DNA of 64,000 nucleotides, taken from positions 58,743,628 through 58,807,627 of the forward strand of contig CM077667.1 in NCBI GenBank assembly GCA_039707655.1, read 5' to 3'. The notes beneath the pieces are model-generated. The model did not search any database, was not told the origin of the DNA, and saw only the letters and a list, made by a program, of their open reading frames with translations. The position numbers and the translations under genes are program-made. Below, piece by piece: positions 46,281 through 56,921 of this stretch (position 1 is the stretch's first letter; each line of letters opens with the position of its first letter). The DNA is from Elymus sibiricus. Taxonomy: Eukaryota > Streptophyta > Magnoliopsida > Poales > Poaceae.

Positions 46281-46484
46281 CTGTAGAAACTAACCCAGTT
46301 GAGAGGGTTACAGGAAAAACTGGATGCACTTCGTGTACAAACTGGACAATCTCTTTCGAAGTATCAGGGTTTCGGACGAAAACACGTTTATTACAAAGGG
46401 ATTTCAATTCTTCACATGGAACTGCAGTGATATTCTAGATGAAAGCCATCATCAGAATAGTTGTGAAGAGAAAGTCTTCACTTT

Positions 46485-49400
46485 TTCTTCGCGTGTGTCC
46501 CTTGCTTATTGCGCCGTAACCATGGATAATCTTTATCCTTTAACAAGATGCTTGGGTCAGCCTTCACTTTGAAGGGAGGAATTTCATGAAACTTTTAATA
46601 ATTTTCAGACATGTCTGTCTCGTCCTCCACCCTCACGATGTTTCTTTTCCCTGAAAGAACTATGTTTCGCTTTGGCTCATCGTTTGATGTATCCGCTTCC
46701 TTATCTTTTTTTTCTCGGTTTGGTAGACATGTCCTTCACATAGAAAACCCGCGCCACATCATTGGCTAGGACGAATGCTTGGTCGGAAGAAATCGACGAT
46801 GTCCCAGGTACACATTCTTCTTGCATTTGTCCAAATATATACTTTGGGTATCATCTAAACAGTGCGTGCATGCGTTGTATCCCTTATTTGTCTGTCCTGA
46901 AAGGTTACTAAGAGCAGGCCAATCATTGATGGTTACAAACAGCAACGCTCGTAGGTCAAATTCCTCTTGTTTATGCTCATTCCACACACGTACACCTTTT
47001 CCATTCCACAGCTGTAAAAGCTCTTCGATTAATGGCCTTAGGTACACATCAATGTCGTTGCTGGGTTGCTTAGGGCCTTGGATGAGCACTTGCATCATAA
47101 TGAACTTCCGCTTCATGCACAACCAAGGAGGAAGTGTTGGAAATATGCCCTAGAGGCAATAATAAATTGGTTATTATTATATTTCCTTGTTCATGATAAT
47201 CGTTTATTATCCATGCTATAATTGTATTGATTGGAAACTCAAATACATGTGTGGGTACATAGACAACACTGTGTCCCTAGTAAGCCTCTAGCTGACTAGC
47301 TCGTTGATCAAAGATGGTTAAGGTTTCCTAGCCATTGACATGAGATGTCATTTGATAACGGGATCACATCATTAGGAGAATGATGTGATGGACAAGACCC
47401 AAACTACGAACGTAGCATATGATCGTGTCAGTTTATTGCTATTGTTTTCTGCATGTCAAGTATCTGTTCCTTTGACCATGAGATCATGCAACTCCCTGAC
47501 ATCGGAGGAGTACCTTGTGTGTATCAAACGTCGCAACGTAACTGGGTGACTATAAAGGTGCTCTACAGGTATCTCCGAGGATGTCTGTTGGGTTGGCATG
47601 GATCAAGACTGGGATTTGTTGCTCCGTGTGACGGAGAGGTATCTCAGGGCCCACTCGGTAATACAACATCACAATGAGCCTTGCAAGCAATGTGACTAAA
47701 GTGTTAGCCACGAGATCTTGTATTACGGAACGAGTAAAGAGACTTGCTGGTAACGAGATTGAACTAGGTATAGAGATACCGACGATCGAATCTCGGGCAA
47801 GTAACATACCGAAGAACAAAGGGAACAGTATACGGGATTAACTGAATCCTTGACATAGAGGTTCGACCGATAAAGATCTTCGTAGAATATGTAGGAGCCA
47901 ATATGGGCATCCAGGTCCCGCTATTGGTTATTGATCGTAGAGGTGTCTCGGTCATGTCTACATAGTTCTCGAACCCGCAGGGTCTACACACTTAACGTTT
48001 GGTGACGATTAGTATAGTTGAGTTATTTTGTTGGTGACCGAAGGTTGTTCGGAGTCCCGGATAAGATCCCGGACATGACGAGGATCTCCGGAAGAGTCCG
48101 GAGGTAAAGATTGATATATGTGATAATAGTGTTTTGGTTTCCGGAAGGGTTCCGGAATTCACCGGAAGAGGTTCCGGATGTTTCCCGAAATGTTCGGATA
48201 CGAGAACACTTTATTTGGGCCAAGGGGTAAAGCCCACGAGGTTTAGGCAAGGTGCAAAAGGAAGTTTTGCTGGCGTCTGGGGCGGTACTACCGCTTATCG
48301 TAAGCGGTACTACCGCTACGGGCGGTACTACCGCTTATCGTAAGCGGTACTACCGCTTGTGCGCGGTACTGCAGGGATCCGAGTTGGACTCTTTCCCTGC
48401 AGGCCAAACCGACCTTGTGCGGGCAAAACCGACCTGGAGGAGGCTTTTACTCCAAGTTTAGACCCCAAGGCTCAACATATAAATAGAGGGGCAGGGCTAG
48501 CACACGGGAGACATTAAGATTTCCCAAGCCGTGTGTCGGCAACCCTAACCCTCTAGTTCTCACGTCATAATCTCCGTAGTGCTTGGCGAAGCCCTGCAGA
48601 GATTGTTCCTCACCACCATCACCACGCCGTCGTGCTGCTGGAACTCATCTACTACTTCATCATCGCTCGCTGGATCGAGGAGGTGAAGGCGTCATCAAGC
48701 CGTACGTGTGTTGAATGCGGAGGTGCCGTCCGTTCGGCGCTAGTTCGTGATCGGATCGAGGGACGACTTGCGATTTGGATCGCGGAGACGTTCGACTACA
48801 TCAACCGCGTTTCTTAACGCTTCCTCTTAGCGATCTACAAGGGTATGTAGATTCACTCTCCCTCTCGTAGATGCTCATCACCATGGATAGATCTTGTGTG
48901 TGCGTAGGAAATTTTTTGTTTCCCATGCAACGTTCCCCAACAGGAAGGTTATAGATACATAGAGTCACGGGCCATGTGCTATGATTGCTGCTCTACTCCC
49001 CAAAAGGATTAATGCCATCTGCACTTAAACCAAACCATATGTTCCTTGCGTCACCTGCAAAGTCCTCCCACTTTCTCTCGATTTTTCTCCACTGTGACCC
49101 GTCAACGGGTGCTCTCAACTTCCCGTCTTTCTTACGGTCTTCTTTGTGCCATCGCAACAACTTGGCATGTTCTTTGTTTCTGAATAGACGTTTCAACCGT
49201 GGTATTATAGGAGCATACCACATCACCTTGGCAGGAACCCTCTTCCTAGGGCGCTCGCCCTCAAAATCACCAGGGTCATCTCGTCTGATCTTATACCGCA
49301 ATGCATTGCATACCGGGCATGCGTTCAATTCCTCGTACTCACCGCGGTAGAGGACGCAGTCATTAGGGCATGCATGTATCTTATGCACCTCTAATCCTAG

Positions 49401-50039
49401 AGGGCAGAGAACCTTCTTTGCTCCATACGTAGTGTCAGGCAATTCGTAATCCTTTGGAAGCTTATTCTTCATTATTTTCAGTAACTTTTCAAATCCCTTG
49501 TCAGATAAACCATTCTCTGCCTTCCATTGCAGCAATTCCAGTGTGGTACCGAGCTTTGTGTTGCCATCTTCGCACTTTGGATACAACCCTTTTTTGTGAT
49601 CCTCTAACATGCGATCGAACTTCAACTTCTTCCTTTCACTTTCGCATTCTCTCTGTGCATCAACAATGACCCGGCGAAGATCATCATCGGGCACATCATC
49701 TGGTGCCTCTTGATCTTCAGCCTCCCCCGTTGCAGTATCACCGTATTCAGGGTACATAGGACGATAGCTGTCATCATCCTCTTCTTCTTCGTTGTCTTCC
49801 ATCATAACCCCTCTTTCTCCGTGCTTGGTCTAAACATTATAGTGTGGCATGAAACCCTTCTCAAACAGGTGGAAGTGAAGGGTTTTAGAGTTGAAGTAAT
49901 CCTTCGTATTCTCACAGTCAGTACATGGACAATACATAAAACCATTTTGCTTGTTTGCCTGAGCCACTTCGAGAAATTTATGCAGGCCCTCAATGTACTC
50001 GGAGGTGCGTCGGTCACCGTACATCCATTGCATGTTCAT
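46485..50039 (-). pseudogene. TNP2-like transposase of copy 2, deleted
   Basis: From the 5' end: associated domain at 49830-50039 (QWMYGDRRTSEYIEGLHKFL) ending in a TAG where copy 1 has Trp, then an acidic linker and N-terminal core (48993-49805), ending in a TAG for Gln after DGINPFGE. After the solo LTR the tnp2 core resumes (46790-47122, KRKFIMMQVLIQGPKQPSND). It is fused out of frame to the C-terminal tail by an internal deletion at about 46779. Copy 1 shows that about 1,554 bp are missing. Dead. Confidence 0.85.
47135..48942 (+). mobile_element. Solo LTR of BARE1/Angela/WIS Copia group
   Basis: 1,808 bp, starting TGTTGGAAATATGCCCTAGA and ending CGTTCCCCAACA. It is flanked by an exact 5 bp duplication GGAAG (47130-47134 and 48943-48947). 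No internal retrotransposon sequence is present, so the full element was removed by LTR-LTR recombination, leaving one LTR. The intact duplication supports intra-element recombination. A 'gcggtactaccgc' palindrome array (48283-48360) is part of the LTR. It splits the CACTA transposase. Confidence 0.95.
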
Positions 50040-50779
50040 CTGCGTGCATTATATAATTAAATGTATCAAAAACCATTACAGAACATCACGAATAGAGAAG
50101 TGATCAAATTAATACAAGTTCATCATCACATTAAAACCAAAGTACAGTAGTGATCAAATGTTATTACTGAAAAAATAAATACATAAAGTTCATACATATA
50201 GTTCTCATAGAACAACATACAAGTAAGAAAATTATACAGTATCTATCTAAATTATACAAGTAAGAATTTTTTTTTCTTTTAAAAAGAAGATAAGAACAAG
50301 AGGCTCACCACGGTGGTGCCGGCGACGAGATCGGCGCGGCCGATCGACGGCGGTGAGGACGGGGACGGGGACGGCACCCTACACATGTGCAGACTCTAAG
50401 AAGTTAATTTCAGCTCTAATTGTGCGTCTAAATCAAAAGAACTCCCACATACACTCCTCCACTAAAACCCACAAATCACACTCTACTTCTAGAGCATTTG
50501 AAATGAGCTAAACTAGCAATGAGAGATAAAACGATGAAGTCGTTAACCTTTTAGAACACTTGTGTAGTTGGTGCACCGCCAAACCTAAACAAATCTTAGG
50601 GAAAATGTAGCTTGGAGGTCGAGCTTGGAGAGGAGAAAACTTAAGTGTGGCTCCGACATTTCATCGAACACCTCATGTGCATAGGAGGTGAGAACAGAGA
50701 GCAACACACCTCCCAAACGCCGGCCGGCCAAAAAACAGAGGAGTGAGCGGGCAGGGGCGAGCATTTATATAGGCGTTGT
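50040..50779. other. Leader region of CACTA copy 2
   Basis: Corresponds to 7980-8825 of copy 1 ('aaacccacaaatcac', 'gagataaaacgatgaagtcgttaacctttt'). The two-exon accessory gene is not there: around 50270-50390 the sequence is replaced by 'ggtgccggcgacgagatcgg'. No ORF supported. Confidence 0.5.
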
Positions 50780-51055
50780 ATAAGTCCCGGTTGGTGGCTA
50801 GCACCGGGACTGAAGGTGCCTCTTTAGTCCCGGTTCCAGCCACCAATCGGGACTAAAGGGACTGGGCCAGGAGCGAGGCCCTTTAGTCCCGGTTCGTGTC
50901 TGGAACCGGGACTAAAGGGGTCATACGAACCGGGACTGGTTCCTGCCGAGGCTCAGCCGGCGCCCTGGCCTCATGAACCGGGACTAATGCACCCATTAGT
51001 CCCGGTTCGTAACACGACCGGGACTAATGCAATATTCTGGCCCGTTTCAAAGCCC
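50780..51055. repeat. CACTA subterminal repeats, copy 2
   Basis: Multiple direct and inverted 'tttagtcccggtt' / 'aaccgggactaa' motifs, preceded by the TATA-like 'ttatatagg' at 50767. Spacers differ from copy 1, so the copies are diverged subfamilies. Confidence 0.8.
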
Positions 51056-51070
51056 TGTTTTCTACTAGTG

Positions 51071-51666
51071 TAGTGGTTGGACACCCACTAGAGTGAATTG
51101 TTGTGTACTAACTATGAAATATACAACCCTTATATTTTTTATGCTTCTGTTGCTACATTGTGATCTTTATATAGTGGACTATATGTACCCACAAATTGCA
51201 TGAGTATGGCATGGAAGCCAGTCCAACTAACGTATTTACTAGCTTGACATGCAGTTGGTTGGTTTCAACATATCTTGTTAATTAAATCAGAGTTGGCACC
51301 ATAAATAAATTAGAATAGTTTGGTTCGTGTACATGGCTCAGAATCTTAAATACACCAGAAAATCTTAGTGATGAACTACGTAGGTTGATTTGACAATATT
51401 GTCAGCTTCGGTTGTAGACCATTGTTAGATATGTAGCCATAAAACCACATGTGTACCCAAATTGGGTTTGATTCATTGTCCAAGCATCGTCACAATGAAA
51501 TGCATAGTTACAAAATAGGAGAAACTTGACACACAAAAAGAAAATTGTAGAATCAAAATTTAGTACCTTGTTATCAGTTTTCAAACAGACATATTATACA
51601 AGGTCAATTTTGTAAAGAAGCATTGGTTTTTCATTTTCGGAAATAATGTGAAAGGATTGACTCATT
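51071..51666 (+). repeat. NPF flank unit zeta (blocks C-D)
   Basis: Starts abruptly at the CACTA terminus within block C ('tagtggttggacacccacta') and continues through block D to 'gtgaaaggattgactca' before an LTR begins. Blocks A and B are missing. Confidence 0.75.
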
Positions 51667-52530
51667 GATACGTCTCCAACGTATATATAATGTTTTATTG
51701 TTCCATGCTATTATATTATCATTCTAGGATGTTCTTATAGTCATTATTTGATGTTTTATATTATTTTTGTGCACTAACCTAATAACCCAGTGCCAAGTGC
51801 CAGTTGTTGTTTTCTGCATGTTTTTGGCTTTTCAGTTTTACAGTACCAAACAAAGTCCAATTGCCACGAAACTTTAATATGATTTTTTCTGGACCAAAAG
51901 AAGACCGGGAAGCTTCGGGAGAATGCCGGGAGCCACACGAGGGACCCACAAGCCAACATGGCGTGCCCAGGGGGTCGGCACGCCCTGATGTCTTGTGGGC
52001 GCCCTGTGGCTCTCCCGACTCCGTTCTCTGGCTTATAAATTCTCATTAATCCCAAAAACCCTAGGAGAGCTCCAAAACACTTTTTTCGTCGCCGCAAGTC
52101 TCTGTTCAGTCACGATCTCAAATGGAGCCTTTTTCCGGTGCCCTGTCGGAGGGGGAATCGATCATGGAGGGCGTCTACATCATCCTTGTTGCTCCCATGG
52201 TGATGTGTGAGTAGTTCACTACAGACCTATGGGTCCGTAGTTAGAACCTAAATGGCTATCTCTCTCTCTATGTTCTTAATTGTCATGATCATCGCGGTTC
52301 CCGCGGTGATCTACCCTATGTAATCAATCTTTACGGTGTGTTTGCTGGGATTCGATGAATTATCGGTTTATGTTCAGATTATTCATGATAAAATATTTGG
52401 TTCTTCTCTAAATTATATTTGCGTCATTATCATAGCTTCGTATTTCTTTCCGATCTATCCATTTAGTTTGGCCAACTAGATTGGTATTTCTTCAGTGGAA
52501 GTGGTGCGTTGTAGTGGGTTCAATTTGGTG
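51667..52530 (+). mobile_element. Truncated Gypsy LTR
   Basis: Starts TGATACGTCTCCAACGTATA, a common cereal Gypsy LTR start. It carries 'ggcttataaattctc' (TATA) and the downstream 'ttggccaactagattgg' and 'gtgggttcaat' typical of these LTRs. Homology fades near 52530, well short of the expected LTR end, and no internal domain follows. Plus orientation. Confidence 0.65.
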
Positions 52531-55444
52531 GTGTGTTGCCAGAAGACTTGATCTCTTGGCTGGCAATACAAGGTAAACCGTTTGCTCTGAGCTCGTGTGC
52601 CACAAATCATGACCAGTATTATGAGGCACTCCTTTGCTCTCATGAGTAGGCTCTCCATCTCTTTGCCAAATGTCAAGTTTTAGCTATGCATTCATGGCAA
52701 GTGCCTTTATGTCTCTACAATGTTATATGAAATTTATGTTTCTTTTCACTTGCATCTCAGTTATGGTTTAGATGAGACCCTAAAGACTTGTGCGGTGCCA
52801 TCGAGCGTGTTTGAAAAGAGCAAGTCAACATACAATTTGTTTCTTATGTTTTTGTACATTTTTCTGTTTATTATGAATCATGATTCGAGGGGCACATTAT
52901 TGTTGGTTACCGAATACCAAGTGTAAAAAATCGAGTTGTAAACTTGCGCTCCTTGTAGTGATTATTACTAGCTCAAGATAGTGATTTTTTTCCCTCAATG
53001 GATGCATCATCACTTAGTACAAACTAATATTTAAGGTACAAAGCTTGTCATTTTTACAATATAATTATTTCAGATTCTATTACAGATTTCTTGGAAGGTG
53101 ATATATGTGAAATGTATACCTTTAGTTTTCTAAAATCATTTGAGGGGGTCCTTTTTTATGGGAACTTAACAAGTTTTAAGTTGCATGCCTGCATGTATGG
53201 TGATTTTAGTGATTAGGAAAACTACCCCATGAAAAACTATAGGCTTCATGTGGAGATATATCTGGCTAGAACAGAATAGCGGGTACAAGAGAGTAATGGC
53301 GATTGTGGGTGACGATAAAATAATTATGGATATGAGGTCTTTCGAACACATAATTTATCACGGTAACCAAAGACGTGGTAGAACAAGGTCGGTCATAGAA
53401 ACCAGTCGTCGCCCGCCAAGTGGGGGAATTGGGGTGAAGGCGTATGAATTTTACCATGTTACTATCCTCCCATAATTATCCATATTTAAGTTGAGGTGCT
53501 TAATAGCCATGAACTGTGAGGATATTCTCCAGATCTGTAGAAAGCATTGTTGTGCGACGAACAATGTTGAATGCAGCATGACAATATCTCAACAATGATG
53601 GAATGGAGGGAAAAGACTATGAATATTTGATAATCTAAAGAATGATAGAACACATTGGCCTATTTGATAATGTATATATTTTTCCAGACTAACTCTTCAA
53701 ACTTTGATGACTATGTGTTTCAGACCTTCAGCTTCAATTGGTTGGCCATTTGTGTTTTGCAAGATTTATTTATGCCATTTTGTCCAAGAGGTAATACTCC
53801 CAGTTTCAGATGTGCTAAAAATTCTCATGGTCACAAACTCCTTCAAGGTATCCAGTCTTCTATTCATTTTGTTTCAACATAACCCTATATATATGCCACT
53901 CTCGTATTTTTTGTTAGACATACATGCTTGCACTCCTCAAAAGTTTATTGCTCTAGACAAGCAGCAACAAACATTGTTGAATGTAATTTTTCATTAAAAA
54001 TGTGGTACAGGGAGCCTCTACTATACCATGGGAAAACATATTATACGTTCCTCTGCAACAAGCCATTATCATGGTTATTCCTCGCCCATGTGTTTTTGGT
54101 TCGTAGCAAAGCACATACACTTATTGTAACAAGTGGTAATACATGGAGAGGGGAAAAAATCATTGATCCACCAGTACCCGTGAGAAAGAATTGGTGTGGA
54201 AGGGGACATACTGGTATGCGAATAGAGGATCTACTACGATGAGGTAGTCATAACCTTATTGGTGGAATCCTCATCCGGCTTGGAGGTGTCTTGAAGAATG
54301 AAAAAGTGGTTAAATGGATAAAATGTAACTAGTACTTTTCATAATTAGACAACCTATGCAAGAGTAACCTGAATCTTTTGTAACTTATCAGGGAAAAGAT
54401 AACATGAAAGAAAGATAGAAAGATCTTACAACTAGCTATAATAAAGTAGCTCTATGCAATGTGACAGTATCAGAGCGACTCAGCAGACTAGAAAGTTATG
54501 CCAAAACATCATGTACTGTCCATGTATACTTGCTTATTACATGCACTATCAAATTTTACAACAGATTAGCAACATATAATCTCCATGTATTCCCGCTTGT
54601 TAGAGTAAGCTCAGGTGTACGGATGAAGATTCGTTTAGAGTGTAACCGCTTTTCCAATTGCCAAGAAAAAGAAAGATTGCTCAATTTAGAACTGAAAATG
54701 GCATCATAGCCTGCAATTTTAAATGTAGAAGGTGAGATGCAAATCAGTGAAGGAGAATCCATTATTGACTGCATACAATCCTTCCCCATGTGTTTTATTT
54801 ATCATCACCCTGCTATAACTCAAATATGACTACATACACCCTCTTATCTAACATAGGACCCACACTATTGTCATTAGATTCTGAATGCGTTAGTTAGTCC
54901 AAGTGCCTTAACTAGAGGGAGCAACTGAAAGAGCATCTTCCCTAAGCCAGTGTGGGAGCCAAGCATGCCATTGATGTCGGCGAGCAAGACAGGCACACCG
55001 ATGCACTGCACCTTGGCCAGCTTAGAGATGCCCGCCTCCTGCGTCACGTCTGCACCTCATCCTCTAGCCAACGGTTCATCGTGGACACAAACACTATAGA
55101 CGCATCGCTCCCGTGCCTCCCATGTACACCACCGTGGAAGGGTTACGAGCTGGTTGATAACCATCCAAGCCGAAGGAGGAACACCATGGGTGGGGAGCGG
55201 GGGGGGGGGGGGGGGGTCTGGTTGTTGGTTGCAGGGAGAAGCAGCAGCGGCACTAACGCCGCGTGCAGGATGGGGAAGAGAGTGGCTGTGATGTGAAGTC
55301 AGTTGTTATGAGGTGGGGAAAGAGGGTGAGACTTTTTTTCTCCCCGAAGCCTAGAATAATTTTAGTTTCATAACTCAACAAAATTTAATTATATTGGATG
55401 ATCATGGTAAATTCTTAGACCGTGGCAACGCATGGGCGTTCTAC
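52531..55444. other. Unassigned DNA ending in a Helitron-like 3' terminus
   Basis: No recognisable coding domain. Small ORFs (53248-53475, 53655-53882, 53928-54242) are unsupported. The right edge reads 'ccgtggcaacgcatgggcgttctactag' followed by t. This resembles a grass Helitron end: a GC hairpin, a short spacer, then CTAG with T after it. Beyond it block B of an NPF flank unit resumes. An 18-base G run is at 55199-55216. A Helitron 5' end (TC) was not located. Confidence 0.4.
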
Positions 55445-56182
55445 TAGTATTCGTAAATGTTCACTATGTAATCTACACCAAAGAGACAAAATGAAGTTTT
55501 GTCTTCCTTGTCCACATAATTGTTTCTCACTGCTCTCTGGTTCTAAGACACTGCATTTACGTAGCATATCCAAGATATTTCGTTCTTGTTCCTAATCATG
55601 CGGTTTGTCCTCATTTCTTGGTGCCTCCTTTTCCTATTTTGGATTGATGTACATACTCCCTACGTACAATATTAAATATATACAATATGAAAGTACATCT
55701 TGTGATGCATCTGATGATAAGTATTTGGTATTCTATATGTATATGTTTTTCTTCACAAACTTGATCAAAGTTAGTAAAGTTTGACTATTCAAAAATTCTA
55801 TGCGTACTGCATTGCGGAACGGAGTTAGTATAGTTTATGCGATCTCATGATGTAGTGGTTGGAACTCATTAGATCGAACTGTTGTGTACTAACTATGAAA
55901 TATACATCCAATATTTTTTCGATGCGTATGTAGCTACATTGTGTTCTTTATATAGTGGACTATATGTAGACACAAATTGCATGAGTATGACATGGGAGCT
56001 AGCTTCAATTAATGTGTTTACTAGTTTGGCATGCAGTCGGTAGGTTTCAACATATATGGTTTATTAAATCAGAGTTAGCAGTATAAATAAATTAGAGTAA
56101 TTTGGTTCGTGTACATGGATCACAATCTTATATACACCGATAATCTTAATGGTGAACAACATAGGTTGATTTGACATTATTG
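55445..56182 (+). repeat. NPF flank unit eta (blocks B-C-D)
   Basis: Block B resumes at 'tattcgtaaatgttcactatg'. Block C follows a MITE, and block D runs to 'ttgatttgacattattg' before a CACTA end. Similarity is good and the block order is normal. Confidence 0.75.
55656..55828. mobile_element. Mariner-type MITE
   Basis: 173 bp with degraded ends 'ctccctacgtac' and, inverted, 'ctaactccgttccgca', flanked by TA. It is inserted in the start of block C; the interior 'aacttgatcaaagttagtaaagtttgac' is typical of these cereal elements. Confidence 0.7.
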
Positions 56183-56770
56183 CACTAAAAACACTTCCGT
56201 GATAATACGTGTTTGTCACAGTAGGTTACGTTTTCTGTCACGCATGTACATCCGTGACGATTTTATGTCAGAACCAAGATAGTCATTCATGTCTTGTTGT
56301 AGAAGTGTTCCATGATAATACTCCTTTTATCATCACGAAATTGTTCACTTCCGTGTCGATAAATGGTGCGTCATGGAATTGATTTCGTTAAGGGTAATTG
56401 ACACGTGGCAGCCACCGTAACGGGTCGCTGTTAAGCTACCGGGTGTTGGTTTTGGATCCAAAACCCATTAACAGCCATGACCAATGGCGATTTTCCACGT
56501 CTTAATTTCTCATTCGCCAAAGAAACCACGTGTCAGCTCTGCATTGCGACAGATGTCATCCATCCATTGGACGAGAGGCATCTATGATACATCGACATGT
56601 GGCATGGCCCAACAGTGGCCCCTTTAGTATAAATAGGCCAACCCAATAACGACCTGCTTGCACATGGCCCATTTACAGCCACAACCCAAAAGGAGGGTAT
56701 CAATTCGTTCCATCACCGACCCGTTTTCGATTCGACATCATTGCAACTCATCGGCATATTAACAGTCCAT
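56183..56770 (+). mobile_element. CACTA 5' terminal fragment, different family
   Basis: Begins exactly CACTAAAAACACTTCCGTGA. It carries subterminal 'cgtgacga', 'cacgtggca' and 'catgacca' motifs and a TATA-like 'gtataaatagg' at 56628. These features match a known Triticeae CACTA family to memory, unlike copies 1 and 2. It is inserted in block D. The right side runs directly into block A of the next unit, with no right CACTA end, so the 3' part is deleted. Confidence 0.65.
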
Positions 56771-56921
56771 TATATTTATGTGACCAATGAGTGAGCGACT
56801 TGCTCTGTCTGCCGTTGTGTCTGAATGTGTGCGCGTGTGTTTAGGAGACAGAACAAAATGGATTCTCTTGAGAAAAGAAGAAAGCAGCGATTGAACTTTA
56901 GAGTTCAGATAGGTGATATTA
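56771..56921 (+). repeat. NPF flank unit theta, block A start
   Basis: 'gaccaatgagtgagcgacttgctctgtctgcc' to 'gttcagataggtgatatta' matches the NPF stop region and 3'UTR; the coding sequence itself is gone. Interrupted at 56921 by the Harbinger-like element and continuing at 59227. Confidence 0.8.

Larger units (their letters stand above)
46310..51070 (-). mobile_element. CACTA transposon, copy 2 (deleted and nested)
   Basis: Same family as copy 1. The right terminus is present (...tctactagtg ending 51070, inverted CACTAGTAGA), as are subterminal repeats, the transposase N-terminal half and the 3' coding tail. An internal deletion removes most of the core and the DUF4218/DUF4216 regions, and an Angela-type solo LTR sits inside the remainder. 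The left edge is unclear: similarity to copy 1 starts at about 46485, and 46310-46485 looks element-derived but unproven. No left CACTA terminus was seen. Confidence 0.8.

Noticed and set aside
54952..55296. 114 aa plus ORF and an antisense frame resembling an enzyme segment (LAKVQCIGVPVLLADINGML)
   Set aside because: No family could be named with confidence; too short and partly over a G run.
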